Below, piece by piece: positions 1-9,401 of a stretch of DNA of 64,000 bases. The notes below the pieces were generated by a model that was not told where the DNA came from, ran no database searches, and saw nothing but the letters and a program-made list of their open reading frames with translations. The stretch comes from an uncultured Aquimarina sp. (GTDB lineage Bacteria > Bacteroidota > Bacteroidia > Flavobacteriales > Flavobacteriaceae). Position numbers and translations under genes: made by a program. The stretch is taken from the NCBI RefSeq assembly GCF_947496855.1, contig NZ_CANMED010000009.1, forward strand, positions 36,144 through 100,143, given 5' to 3'. Positions within the stretch are counted from its first letter, which is position 1, and every line of letters begins with the position of its first letter.

Positions 1-361
1 TTTAGTAGTAACGACTGATTTTTTGTAATAAATTTTTCGAATATGCTAAATATGGATTTCTAATTTGTATAATTTCAGAAAAACTTGTGTGTTTTTTAAA
101 AGAATATAAAATACTGGTTTTTTAAAATTAGAAATGAATAATACATCAAATTTTACGCTAATTTTTTATCTATTCTTTATTTTTTTAACCTTTTCTAAGT
201 AAATTATCAACACTCAAACGTTTTCGCATAAAATCGATTCTTCGATTATTATATTTTTCCATTTTTTTTTAGAAATATTTATTACAACGTTTGAGTAATT
301 TTCTAAAAAACAAAAAGATTTCTCAAATCGTCTTTTATTAACACACAAACCAAACTTAATT
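1..361 (+). promoter_or_regulatory. Amylase upstream region with two candidate LacI-type boxes
   Basis: This gene-free A+T-rich leader precedes the amylase gene. It holds an exact 11-bp inverted repeat, ACTCAAACGTT at 212-222 and AACGTTTGAGT at 286-296. Each arm is centred on a CG inside an AAACGTTT/AACGTT core, the form typical of LacI-family operators, which often control maltose and starch genes. No regulator gene lies nearby in the window, so the assignment is inference. I see no clear TAnnTTTG promoter hexamer. Confidence 0.35.
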
Positions 362-3300
362 ATGAAAAAATTACTCTATTTAGGGGTATTATTGTGCTTA
401 TGTATGCCTAAAGTCGGTATTGCACAATCGGAAAGAAATCTCCCTTTCTCTTGGGATAATCTTACGGTTTATTTCCTTATTACGGATCGTTTTAACAACG
501 GTGATACTACTAATGATTCTAATTTTGATCGTTTTCAGGATAGTAGAAATAATGAACTTGATTTCCACGGAGGGGATATTGCAGGAGTTACACAAAAACT
601 TGAGGAAGGATATTTTGATGAGTTAGGGGTTAGTGCTATTTGGGTAACACCAGTAGTAGAAAATAGACACGGGTTCAATAATCCTCCCGCCAATGACCCT
701 GCTTTTAGAGACTATCCTTATCACGGATATCACACGAATGATTGGACAGCTTTTGATCCTAATTTTACTAGTGCCGAAGATTTTGAAAGGTTTATTGATA
801 CAGCTCATGATCACGGTATAAGAGTATTACTGGATATCGTTATGAATCATTCAGGATATAGAACTTTTAAGAATGTAAATGGTCAGTTAGAGTTTGTTGA
901 TGAAGATTATCCATCGGATTGGGTGAGATTACAATGTGGAACTGATAATGGAGAACTTCCTTGCGATGACCTGACTACACCACTTTTTGGTTTACCGGAC
1001 GTAAGAACGGAATCATTTAATACAGTAAATCTTCCGCAATGGTTATTAGATAAATGGGATACAGAAGGAAGAAAGCAACAAGAATTAGACGAACTGAATG
1101 CGTATTTTGCAAGAACAGGAAAACCAAGAACACCAAGATATTACTTGATCAAATGGTTAACAGATTGGGTTAGAGAATATGGAATTGATGGTTTCCGTGT
1201 AGATACAGAACGTCATGTAAGCCCAGATGTTTGGAAAGAACTAAAAGAAGAAGCAGTTCTAGCGTTAAGAGAATGGAAGCAAAATAATCCCACCAAAAAA
1301 CCGGATGATCTCGATTTTTATATGACGGGAGAAGATTCTTCTCTGAATATTAAGAATGATGCGAATGACCCTTTACCAGAAGATTTTACTATTAGTAAAT
1401 TCAATAGTATGATCAATTTTCGTTCACCAAAAGAAGCGTATACAGATTTAGCTCAGGAAGAAATATTTAGCTCTTTTGCAGCTAAGCTCAATCAAGATGG
1501 AGGATTTAATACTCCTGGAGAGTATAATATGATTAGTTACCTTAGATCTCACGATTTTAGTGAATTCTATACAGGTAATATGTTTGAAGGAGCAGTGAAG
1601 TTATTACTATCTCCAGGTGGCGCACAAATTTATTATGGAGACGAATCTGGGCGTCAATTTTTTGATGCTACTACATATGTTGATGCTGGGTATCGTTCTG
1701 ATATGAACTGGGACTCTATAGATGATGCTATGTTATTACATTGGAGAAAGCTTGGGACGTTTAGAAGAGAACATACCTCTATAGGAGCTGGATCTCATCA
1801 GAAATTAAGTGATGCTCCATATATTTTTAAACGGGAATATAATCGTAATGGACAAAATGACAAAGCTTTAGTATTCCAAGGTCAGGATAATGATTTTGCG
1901 GGAGCACTAGATGTTTTCGGAATGTGGCCTGATGGAACGTTGCTTAAAGATTACTTTTCTGATGCTACGGCAACAGTGTCTGGAGGAACTGTAACTTTTG
2001 GAACTACTTTCGGAATTGTTTTAGTAGGCGAGCCTTTTGATCTTTCGAATTCTGTAACACTTTCTGTAAATCCGCCATCAGGATTTTATACAGATGCTGT
2101 AACTGTAGAAATGACTGCGTCTACAACTGCAGAAGGAGCTGCAGTAGATATTTTTTATACGACAGATGGTTCTGATCCTTCAGTTTCCAGTACTCAGTAT
2201 GTAACTCCTTTCAGTGTAACCACTACAACCTCAATAAAAGCAATAGCTTTTGATTCAGAAGGTAATGAATCCAACATAGTGCCAATAGATTATGTAATAG
2301 GTGATGGATCTCCATTTGATGTATATTTCAAAAAACCAGCGAGCTGGTCATCAACTAATATTTATTTGTTTAATCAAAATACAGGCGATGCATTACCAGG
2401 ACTTCCTGCTTGGCCAGGAGCTGTTATGGATAATGTAGCTGGAACTCCTTGGTTTACATATAACATTGATCAAACGGTACAGGTCGGTATTGTGTTTAAT
2501 GATAATGGAGGAGATCAAACAGACGATCTAACAAGAATAACAGAAGGTTGGTATGATAACCAATGGTTTGATAGTTGTCCAAGTGACTGCCCTACAGATC
2601 AAGAACCTCCAGTATTGACAGTTTTACCAGATTCAGGGACATTTAATGGAAGTGTAGAAGTAAACATGAGTGCTACTAATTCTGGAGTTATATACTATAC
2701 TTTAGACGGTTCTGATCCAGATGCATCAAGTACATTGTATTCTGGTGCGTTTACAATATCCTCTATTGGCGTTACAGAAGTAAATGCAATAGCTATAAAT
2801 AGTGTGGGGAATTCTGATGTAATCAACAGAGAGTATGCTATCGAAGATACAATAGGATATACGGTTAACTTTAGAAAACCAGATGGTTGGAATACAGCTT
2901 ATGTTTATTTATATGATAAAAATACAGATGCTGCAATTCCAGGATTTTCCGCTTGGCCAGGAGTTCAAATGTCGCAATTAAGTACTTCACCTTGGTTTAC
3001 ATATGACATTGATGAATCAGTTGAGGTAGGAATTGTTTTTAGTGATAATGGAGGATCACAGACAGATGATTTATTTAGAACTGCAGATGGATGGTATAAT
3101 AACGGCTGGACGAGTACTTGTCCAGGAGAATGCCCAGGAATTATTCTTGATACTTCTTATGATGTGTACTTTAAAAAACCTTCTTCTTGGAATACAGCGT
3201 TTATTTATATATATGATAAAAATACCAATGCTGCAATCCCAGGAGCTCCGGCTTGGCCTGGTGCAGAGATGAACACTGTTAATGGTTCACCTTGGTACTC

Positions 3301-3739
3301 TTATGTAATAGATGAATCTGTTGAGGTGGGAATTGTTTTTAATGATAACGGAGGAACACAGACTGATGATGTATTTAGAACAACCAATGGATGGTATGAT
3401 AACCAATGGTTTGATAATTGCCCAAGTGATTGCTCATCGATAAATGATATAAAAGGTTCTTTTTCTAATAAAGCTCCTGTAAGTGAAGCTTTAGAAGTGA
3501 TTAAAGCTTGGCCAAATCCTTTTAATCAATCATTGACATTATCTTTTACAGGAAACCTGAAAGATAATCATGTAAGGATAGAAATGTTTGACCTAGCAGG
3601 TAAGAGAACGAACACAACGCTTGTAAAGGATATCAAAATGAATACAATAACTATGAATACAGCCAATCTTCCAAAAGGAATTTATCTTCTAAAGATAGTT
3701 TCTGATAGAAATGTAAAGGTTATGAAAATGGTTAAGTAA
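362..3739 (+). CDS. Secreted multidomain GH13 alpha-amylase with T9SS sorting domain
   Basis: Predicted to hydrolyse alpha-1,4-glucan (starch or glycogen) outside the cell. Residues 1-22 form a Sec signal peptide. A GH13 barrel spans about 25-560: region I is LLDIVMNHS, region II is DGFRVD with nucleophile Asp281, region III has Glu324 (GED), and region IV has Asp398 (RSHD). Then come a chitobiase-C-terminal-like Ig domain (YTTDGSDPS), a starch-binding repeat of CBM26 type, a second YTLDGSDPD domain, and two more CBM26-like repeats, each with an AWPG motif and most ending in a Cys pair. The last 80 or so residues (KAWPNPFNQSLTLSF, ending KVMKMVK) are a type A T9SS sorting domain. The 1125-residue length reflects the added modules. 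The gene stands alone and ends in a hairpin terminator. Confidence 0.93.
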   Translation: MKKLLYLGVLLCLCMPKVGIAQSERNLPFSWDNLTVYFLITDRFNNGDTTNDSNFDRFQDSRNNELDFHGGDIAGVTQKLEEGYFDELGVSAIWVTPVVENRHGFNNPPANDPAFRDYPYHGYHTNDWTAFDPNFTSAEDFERFIDTAHDHGIRVLLDIVMNHSGYRTFKNVNGQLEFVDEDYPSDWVRLQCGTDNGELPCDDLTTPLFGLPDVRTESFNTVNLPQWLLDKWDTEGRKQQELDELNAYFARTGKPRTPRYYLIKWLTDWVREYGIDGFRVDTERHVSPDVWKELKEEAVLALREWKQNNPTKKPDDLDFYMTGEDSSLNIKNDANDPLPEDFTISKFNSMINFRSPKEAYTDLAQEEIFSSFAAKLNQDGGFNTPGEYNMISYLRSHDFSEFYTGNMFEGAVKLLLSPGGAQIYYGDESGRQFFDATTYVDAGYRSDMNWDSIDDAMLLHWRKLGTFRREHTSIGAGSHQKLSDAPYIFKREYNRNGQNDKALVFQGQDNDFAGALDVFGMWPDGTLLKDYFSDATATVSGGTVTFGTTFGIVLVGEPFDLSNSVTLSVNPPSGFYTDAVTVEMTASTTAEGAAVDIFYTTDGSDPSVSSTQYVTPFSVTTTTSIKAIAFDSEGNESNIVPIDYVIGDGSPFDVYFKKPASWSSTNIYLFNQNTGDALPGLPAWPGAVMDNVAGTPWFTYNIDQTVQVGIVFNDNGGDQTDDLTRITEGWYDNQWFDSCPSDCPTDQEPPVLTVLPDSGTFNGSVEVNMSATNSGVIYYTLDGSDPDASSTLYSGAFTISSIGVTEVNAIAINSVGNSDVINREYAIEDTIGYTVNFRKPDGWNTAYVYLYDKNTDAAIPGFSAWPGVQMSQLSTSPWFTYDIDESVEVGIVFSDNGGSQTDDLFRTADGWYNNGWTSTCPGECPGIILDTSYDVYFKKPSSWNTAFIYIYDKNTNAAIPGAPAWPGAEMNTVNGSPWYSYVIDESVEVGIVFNDNGGTQTDDVFRTTNGWYDNQWFDNCPSDCSSINDIKGSFSNKAPVSEALEVIKAWPNPFNQSLTLSFTGNLKDNHVRIEMFDLAGKRTNTTLVKDIKMNTITMNTANLPKGIYLLKIVSDRNVKVMKMVK

Positions 3740-3761
3740 ACAATTATTTTGCTGAAGTAAG

Positions 3762-3802
3762 AAACCTGTTGAGGAAGTGATTATCCTTGGCAGGTTTTTT
3801 TT
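3762..3802 (+). terminator. Rho-independent terminator of the amylase gene
   Basis: The arms AAACCTG (3762-3768) and CAGGTTT (3791-3797) pair, extended by a partly paired TTGAGGA/TCCTTGG segment, and run into an eight-T tract. It lies 20 bp after the amylase stop. It overlaps a TTG codon that could open the next ORF, which argues that the next gene starts at the downstream ATG. Confidence 0.8.
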
Positions 3803-3813
3803 ATTTTTGGATT

Positions 3814-4269
3814 ATGCAAAATGACAAAAAAGGGGTTACGTATGTGTTGATTCAATTTATACTGTTTGTGTTGTATGTGCTTCCAATATATGAATTGAGA
3901 ATTTTTTGCTTTTCATTAATTAGGTATCTATCTTTAATAGTAACAATACTTGGGGGGATCATAATTTTTGGATCAATTTTCCGATTGCGCAATCAATTAT
4001 CTCCTTTTCCTGCTCCTTTGCAGGATGGAATTTTAATACAGAATGGATTCTTTAGATTTTCCAGGCATCCTATTTATTCTGGAATACTAATAAGTTGTTT
4101 CTTTTATGCTTTATATAGTTGTTCTGGATTCAAAATTATAATTTCTATTGGATTACTCATCTTGTTTTATTTTAAAAGCTCTTATGAAGAAAAATTACTT
4201 TCAAGAAAATATGTAGAATACAATGAATATAAGAAGAGAGTTGGACGGTTTTTTCCAAAGGTTTTTTGA
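3814..4269 (+). CDS. Isoprenylcysteine carboxyl methyltransferase (ICMT/PEMT)-family membrane protein
   Basis: A small integral membrane protein with four hydrophobic segments. The signature is in the C-terminal half: FRFSRHPIYSGIL, matching the RHPxYxG motif that binds the S-adenosylmethionine in this family, followed by SSYEEKLLSRKYVEYNEYKKRVGRFFP, which fits the family tail pattern (EE...L, Y..Y, rF.P). The substrate cannot be told; bacterial members often act on lipids or small molecules. I start at ATG 3814 because the in-frame TTG at 3787 sits inside the amylase terminator. No operon partner. Confidence 0.75.
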   Translation: MQNDKKGVTYVLIQFILFVLYVLPIYELRIFCFSLIRYLSLIVTILGGIIIFGSIFRLRNQLSPFPAPLQDGILIQNGFFRFSRHPIYSGILISCFFYALYSCSGFKIIISIGLLILFYFKSSYEEKLLSRKYVEYNEYKKRVGRFFPKVF

Positions 4270-4470
4270 GAGAGTAACGCTTTCAGTTTCAATTGAGATA
4301 CCTCTTATTAATTCTATATAAATTATCAATGAAATATTAAGTTATTTTTACTTAAAAATCACAGAAAAGAATCTTAATGCTTGTTGTAAGATGATTTTGT
4401 GAATACTTTAATTATTTATAATTATTTGATTATCAATATTTTAATTGGTTTTCTTTCTAAGAATGAAAGT

Positions 4471-4487
4471 TTGGCACGCGTTTTGAA
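4471..4487 (+). promoter_or_regulatory. Probable sigma-54 (RpoN) promoter
   Basis: The sequence TTGGCACGCGTTTTGAA has the -24 element TGGCACG and a -12 element TTGA. The GG (4473-4474) and GA (4485-4486) doublets are separated by exactly 10 bp, the diagnostic spacing, with one departure from consensus (TTGA for TTGC). The start of transcription would be near 4498. It points at the 31-codon ORF at 4559. Confidence 0.6.
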
Positions 4488-4558
4488 AATTACTAAACAA
4501 CTGATCGGGCAATTATAGATATCAGTTAAAAATGTTTATTAATTTAAAAAAGGAAATC

Positions 4559-4654
4559 ATGACAAATTTTATTTCATTTAAAATCAACTGGAACGTTTTA
4601 AGAAAGTTTTTACAAGAATTACCAGCGGCTAGTAGCCACGCGATTCACAGATAG
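4559..4654 (+). CDS. Small ORF (31 codons), possible sigma-54-controlled peptide
   Basis: ATG at 4559 is preceded by AAAAAAGGAAATC, a purine-rich possible ribosome site. The product begins MTNFISFKINW and ends LPAASSHAIHR; it is basic (Arg, Lys, His) with an amphipathic first half. It lies about 60 bp after the predicted sigma-54 start point and is followed by a terminator at 4704-4740, so the promoter, ORF and terminator make a self-contained unit of about 240 nt. It could instead be a small RNA with a chance ORF. I recognise no family. Confidence 0.4.
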   Translation: MTNFISFKINWNVLRKFLQELPAASSHAIHR

Positions 4655-4703
4655 ACTTTCATAAACCTAAACCCCAACAGAATGTTTACAAAATACTTTT
4701 AAT

Positions 4704-4740
4704 GACCGGATATAGATTCTAATTTATGTCCGGTTTTTTC
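4704..4740 (+). terminator. Rho-independent terminator after the 31-codon ORF
   Basis: GACCGGATATA pairs with TATGTCCGGTT around a short loop and is followed by a T tract (4734-4739). It closes the unit that begins at the probable sigma-54 promoter. Confidence 0.75.
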
Positions 4741-5039
4741 TTTCCATTAATGTTCAATCGAGATAATTCATGTCTGATTTCTTCCCAGCTAACTCGAGAA
4801 TTTTATGGCTAACCCTTATTTTTTTTGGTAACGAACCATTGCTAGTTGTAGTGGTTTTCAGGGGTGTATTTCCACTGAATATCTGGTTGATTTGGAGTTG
4901 TTAGTTTTCTAAATTTGAAATAACCAATACAGAATTATTGTTTATTCTAAGAACTAATTTTAATATTATTAAATGTTTAGTTAAAGAGTAGGGATTTGTT
5001 TTTGTAAATGGGTACACAAATTAATTTTAAAACTCAACA
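4741..5039 (+). other. Intergenic region before vgrG
   Basis: About 300 bp with no ORF of note and no clear TAnnTTTG or sigma-54 promoter. It must hold the vgrG promoter, but I cannot point to it. Confidence 0.4.
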
Positions 5040-6830
5040 ATGGCACTTCAATCTAATATTCAATTGTTTATTGGTGGAGTTTCTATAAAGGCATTTAAGG
5101 AACTTACACTTAAGCAAGAAATTGACAATCATCACACGCTCGAGATATTATGTCGTAGAGACGTTTTAGAAAAAATTTCTGATCTAAACGAGGAAAAAAG
5201 CAACGACTTTTTAGGGCAGACTATTATTCTTTCTATAACATCCTTAGATACTTTAGATATCTATAAAGAGCTGAAATTTAATGGCGTAGTCACAGAAGTA
5301 AAGGTGACTAATGGTTTTCATCAATCTATGGGAGATTCCATTTTGATTAAAGCTAAGAGTAATTCAATACTAACCGATGATGGTCCACACTATGCATCTT
5401 TTAGTGATAAAAATTTAGAATCAATTCTTACCAGTGTTTTTCAAAAGTATGATCGTTCAAAGCTAAGTACCACAGTATCTACAAGGTCTAATGATGATTT
5501 GCATTATTGTGTTCAAAATGGAGAAAGTAGTTTTGAGTTTGCAAGTAGGTTATCCGCCCAATATGGAGAGTGGTTTTATTACGATGGAGAGAGTTTAGTG
5601 TTTGGGAGACCTTTAGATTCGGAAGAAACTACATTAACGTATGGTTTTGATTTACAAGAATTCTCTAGAAGTTTACATCCAAGATCTAATAGCTATTCTT
5701 TTTTTACAAATGATTATTTGAATAATGAAAAGCACGAGGTTACCACTTCAGAAATTGCTAGTTCAATAAACGGGCATAATGGATACGCTTCCAATAAAAG
5801 CAAAGACATGTTTCCTCATAAAACTCAGGTTTTTCTAAATACATATAATGATACACAAACGAAGCAAAGACTCAGTAATCTAGTAAAAGAACAAAAAAAA
5901 GCTGAAGAAATTAAACAAGTAGTTATTACAGGTAAGAGTGATAACCCAGGAGTTAGTTTAGGAAAAAAAGTAAAAATAAAGGAGAAGAATAATGATCAAG
6001 GTATTTATAGAATTACTAAAATAAAGCATGCAGCAACGGAAAATGGTAAGTACGTAAACCATTTTGAAGGAATCGCAGTAGATCAAGATGTATATCCTAA
6101 TACGAATATTTTTAAGACTCCTAAAAGTGAAACTCAAGTGGCAACTGTTACTGCTAATGATGATCCCGATGGTATTGGTAGAATAAAAGTTCAGTTAGAT
6201 TGGCAAAAACCGTTAGGAGTTTATACTCCTTGGCTTCGGGTAATGACTCCACATTCTGGTGGAGATAAAGGATTTCATTTTATTCCGGAAGTAGGCGAAG
6301 AAGTACTTATTGGGTTTGAGGGAGGAAATGCAGAAAGGCCTTTTGTTATGGGAGCACTTTATAATGGTTCTTCAAATCCAGCCGAATGGAAAACAGACAA
6401 GAATAATGTGAAGGCAATAAGAACCAGAAGTGGTCATACTATTGAGCTTAACGATACGGATAAAGCAGAATTTATTACGATTAAAGATAAAAATGAAAAT
6501 CTAATTCATATAGATACAGCCAATAACAACATTACGATCACTGCATTAGAGACGATGACGCTAAATGCAAAGAATTTTGAAATGAATGTTCAAGAAGATG
6601 CTAATTTTAATATAGGTAGAGATACTACGATTTATACCGAAAATAATTTTAATACCTCTTCATCTAATCATACAAATACTGTGGAAAATAAAATGAAAAC
6701 TACCATAGGAGGTGATTTAATTCAGAATAGTGGTAATGCAGAAATCCAAAGTAAAAGAAATATGAAGATTGCATGTGGAGCAACGGCTTCTTTTCAAGGA
6801 GGCGGAAATGTAAAAATCAGTAAAGGCTAA
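5040..6830 (+). CDS. vgrG: Type VI secretion spike protein VgrG
   Basis: Forms the trimeric spike tip of a contractile T6SS tube and carries effectors. The N-terminal part (about 1-370) is the gp27-like hub; the OB-fold gp5-like segment contains VTANDDPDGIGRIKVQLDW, then TPHSGGDKGFHFIPEVGEEVLIGFEGGNAERPFVMGALYNG (quoted by landmarks near residues 400-445), a strong VgrG signature. The C-terminal part is repetitive and would be the beta-helix needle. At 596 residues it is of usual length with no toxin extension. It heads a plus-strand cluster of PAAR-like and toxin genes; with no tss structural genes in the window this is an accessory (orphan) vgrG locus. Confidence 0.9.
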   Translation: MALQSNIQLFIGGVSIKAFKELTLKQEIDNHHTLEILCRRDVLEKISDLNEEKSNDFLGQTIILSITSLDTLDIYKELKFNGVVTEVKVTNGFHQSMGDSILIKAKSNSILTDDGPHYASFSDKNLESILTSVFQKYDRSKLSTTVSTRSNDDLHYCVQNGESSFEFASRLSAQYGEWFYYDGESLVFGRPLDSEETTLTYGFDLQEFSRSLHPRSNSYSFFTNDYLNNEKHEVTTSEIASSINGHNGYASNKSKDMFPHKTQVFLNTYNDTQTKQRLSNLVKEQKKAEEIKQVVITGKSDNPGVSLGKKVKIKEKNNDQGIYRITKIKHAATENGKYVNHFEGIAVDQDVYPNTNIFKTPKSETQVATVTANDDPDGIGRIKVQLDWQKPLGVYTPWLRVMTPHSGGDKGFHFIPEVGEEVLIGFEGGNAERPFVMGALYNGSSNPAEWKTDKNNVKAIRTRSGHTIELNDTDKAEFITIKDKNENLIHIDTANNNITITALETMTLNAKNFEMNVQEDANFNIGRDTTIYTENNFNTSSSNHTNTVENKMKTTIGGDLIQNSGNAEIQSKRNMKIACGATASFQGGGNVKISKG

Positions 6831-6855
6831 ACGTATCTTAATAACACACAACTCA

Positions 6856-7650
6856 ATGATTCCAAGTAAATATACATTTAGAACAAAAGAAATTCAACTA
6901 AATATTCCAAGAGAAGGAACACATAAGTATTTGATAGAGAGCACAAATTTCATCAATTATTCAGGAGAGATACGCTGTTCGCATAGGAAAGAAGTCTCTT
7001 TTTCGATTCAATATAATGAAGATCAACCTTATGTCCGTTTTGTTCAAATTGAAATCGAAAATGATAGTTTTCAGTTCTCTGATGGGTCCTTTGCAATGCA
7101 AGATATTATAAAAAGAACGGCTTCAGTTTATAAAAAACTTAATTTACGAGTATCTTATCAAGGAGCGATAGTAGCGATAGATAATATAGAAGAATTACAA
7201 GGAAACTGGAATGAAGTAAAAATGTATTTTAGAAGCAAGTATAAAGGAAATCAAGTACAACGCTTTATTTTAAAAACTGACGCTATATTAAATTCAGAAG
7301 AAGAGACTATTAAAGATATCTCTCTATATCATAATTTTGGAGGATTAATAAAATCAATGTATCAGAAATATAGTTCTGACTCATGTAGCAGCACATCCCA
7401 GTGTTTGTCTACAAAGTATGGCAAAATTACTACTAATGAAGACGTTTTATTACAATCGGCAAAAGAAACAGAAGATATTCAGTTGCAATTACAGTCACAT
7501 TATCCCAAAAATAAAGAATATGTTTCAGTAAACGGAACTTATAATTTCAAAGGTATACTCGAGTCCTGGTTACAAAGAGCTGTAATTTCTAGTATAGAAA
7601 AATATGGCAGACAAGAATATCATAATACGGTTAGTATAATTCAACTATAA
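6856..7650 (+). CDS. Uncharacterised protein between VgrG and a PAAR-like effector
   Basis: A 264-residue soluble protein, no signal peptide or membrane segment. The N-terminal half looks beta-rich; the C-terminal end (GILESWLQRAVISSIEKYG) looks helical. Two Cys lie close together in CSSTSQC near residue 180. It starts 25 bp after vgrG and stops 2 bp before the DUF4280 gene, so it is almost surely co-transcribed. Genes in this position often encode adaptors or chaperones that load effectors on VgrG, so that role is likely, but I recognise no family. Confidence 0.6.
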   Translation: MIPSKYTFRTKEIQLNIPREGTHKYLIESTNFINYSGEIRCSHRKEVSFSIQYNEDQPYVRFVQIEIENDSFQFSDGSFAMQDIIKRTASVYKKLNLRVSYQGAIVAIDNIEELQGNWNEVKMYFRSKYKGNQVQRFILKTDAILNSEEETIKDISLYHNFGGLIKSMYQKYSSDSCSSTSQCLSTKYGKITTNEDVLLQSAKETEDIQLQLQSHYPKNKEYVSVNGTYNFKGILESWLQRAVISSIEKYGRQEYHNTVSIIQL

Positions 7651-7652
7651 TA

Positions 7653-9365
7653 ATGGCTGGACAATTTGTAAAAAATGGGGCTACCTTAAAATGCCCTTTA
7701 TGTTCTGGTAGTGGTACATTGGTAGTATCACATACAGAGGTTCAGTTACAAGATACACCTTGTGCAACAAATGGAGATAGGAGTAAATCAAATCTAGTTT
7801 TTGGAGGAGTTTGTAAAAAATGGAGAAAAAGTCCACCGCCTTGCGCAAGCGTAATTGCACCGACTCAATGGAAGGGAGTGGCAACAGATGTAGAAATTGA
7901 TGGAGAATTTATGTTAGTAGAAGACTCCACGATTACTTGCAGTACTGGAAGCGTCGATATTGGTATTGATGATACCGCTCAGATGGATGTTCCTACAGAT
8001 TTACCAGATACCGAGAATGCCGTATTAAAACAGTTTTTGGTGAATGTAAGAAGACCGGATGATTACAAAGGAGAATATGGATTTGATTGGTTGCGTGATG
8101 AGTATATCTACCCAATAGAAACTATAGGGTATGATAATGCCGGATCTCCTTTTTCTGGACCTTTGAACCAACAATTACCGCTATGTAAAAATGTAGACGA
8201 TCTAAAGAACGAATATAAAACAAAAGATGTAGTGAATCCTATCACTCCTTATGGAGTCGAGTATTATCCAGCATGGTTATCCATTTTTCCTGATGCTTCA
8301 TATAACGGAGTGAATCAGGTCGAGTTAAATATAGAAATAGAAGAGATAGAACCATTGGTTGGTGATGCAACTGAAATTATTTTTGAATCCGCTAATGATT
8401 CGCTTATAGTCACTCCATCGCAAATAAGCTTAAGTGAACTTTTAGGAGAAAAGCAAACTAAGGATTTAGGTGTTACGACAAAAGAGTTTTACGTAACTGA
8501 AAAAATGATCACTGTAAAATGTGAAGGGAATGCTCTGGAAAATCACGAAGAAATTAAAATTTATGCAGAGTTAGATGGAGAAAAAGAAGAAGTAGGTAAA
8601 CTGATGGTCTATAATAATAGTGCTATTGCTAATGCTAATGTTATAGCAGTGAATGTTATTATAGATGGAAATCCTGCAATTTTGAATTCTAATTATAAGA
8701 CAGCTATTAAATATGAATCTACAGTTCAGTCCTTAATACATACAGAAGTTATTGATGATGGTTTTAATATTGATAGTTTACCTGATACCGATCCAGATGT
8801 AAAAAAGTTTAAAGATGATTTTATCACGAAAAATTTGGATATAGGACCTCAATTTGATTCGGTAAATGGATTTTTAAATGATTTGGTTAGGTTATACGAT
8901 AAATATGGACATTATAAACCCGTAACTGGTATCGAAGAATTTGGCCATAATAAAACGTTCTTGTTTTATACAAATGTTACAGGAATTCTAGAAAGACAAG
9001 GCCTACCTCCTATACAATGGAGAGGACTTGCCAGCGCAGATCAAACAGATATATCCAATGTAAAATGGGGAAATGCATGTATTATTTTTGGAGGCGGATT
9101 GTCAGAAATTCATAATGTTCCTCACGAAATAGGGCATTCTTTTTCATTACCGCATTCTTTTGAAGAAGAATTTAACACGCCTTTATTTTTCTATAGAGGA
9201 TTTACAGATAACTATATGGATTATCCAACTCAATTCGAACCAGATCTTAACAAGGAGCCATTAGATAATAGATTTAGAGGTAATATGCATTCTTTCTTTA
9301 AATGGCAATGGGATATTATGAGAGAAGATAAAAGTTTGGTTTACGAGAATACTGATATAGAATAA
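7653..9365 (+). CDS. T6SS effector: DUF4280 PAAR-like domain fused to a metzincin-like protease domain
   Basis: Residues 1-115 are a DUF4280 (PAAR-like spike tip) domain with paired Cys (LKCPLCSG, DTPCAT, GGVCKKW, PPPCASV, TCSTG) and the TQWKGVAT stretch. A middle region of unknown fold follows. The C-terminal domain has HEIGHSFSLPH: His491, Glu492, His495 and His501 match the metzincin HExxHxxxxxH zinc site, and NYMDY about 20 residues on fits the Met-turn. The usual Gly of the motif is Ser. It would be delivered on the spike and cleave a target-cell protein or peptide. The first 130 residues are nearly identical to the next gene. No separate immunity gene follows at once. Confidence 0.8.
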   Translation: MAGQFVKNGATLKCPLCSGSGTLVVSHTEVQLQDTPCATNGDRSKSNLVFGGVCKKWRKSPPPCASVIAPTQWKGVATDVEIDGEFMLVEDSTITCSTGSVDIGIDDTAQMDVPTDLPDTENAVLKQFLVNVRRPDDYKGEYGFDWLRDEYIYPIETIGYDNAGSPFSGPLNQQLPLCKNVDDLKNEYKTKDVVNPITPYGVEYYPAWLSIFPDASYNGVNQVELNIEIEEIEPLVGDATEIIFESANDSLIVTPSQISLSELLGEKQTKDLGVTTKEFYVTEKMITVKCEGNALENHEEIKIYAELDGEKEEVGKLMVYNNSAIANANVIAVNVIIDGNPAILNSNYKTAIKYESTVQSLIHTEVIDDGFNIDSLPDTDPDVKKFKDDFITKNLDIGPQFDSVNGFLNDLVRLYDKYGHYKPVTGIEEFGHNKTFLFYTNVTGILERQGLPPIQWRGLASADQTDISNVKWGNACIIFGGGLSEIHNVPHEIGHSFSLPHSFEEEFNTPLFFYRGFTDNYMDYPTQFEPDLNKEPLDNRFRGNMHSFFKWQWDIMREDKSLVYENTDIE

Positions 9366-9401
9366 AAATTTTAGACAAAATACTTTTAAAACTTATGAAT
9401 T

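Noticed and set aside
3787..3813. TTG start giving a longer methyltransferase
   Set aside because: It lies in the amylase terminator hairpin; ATG 3814 fits the family better.
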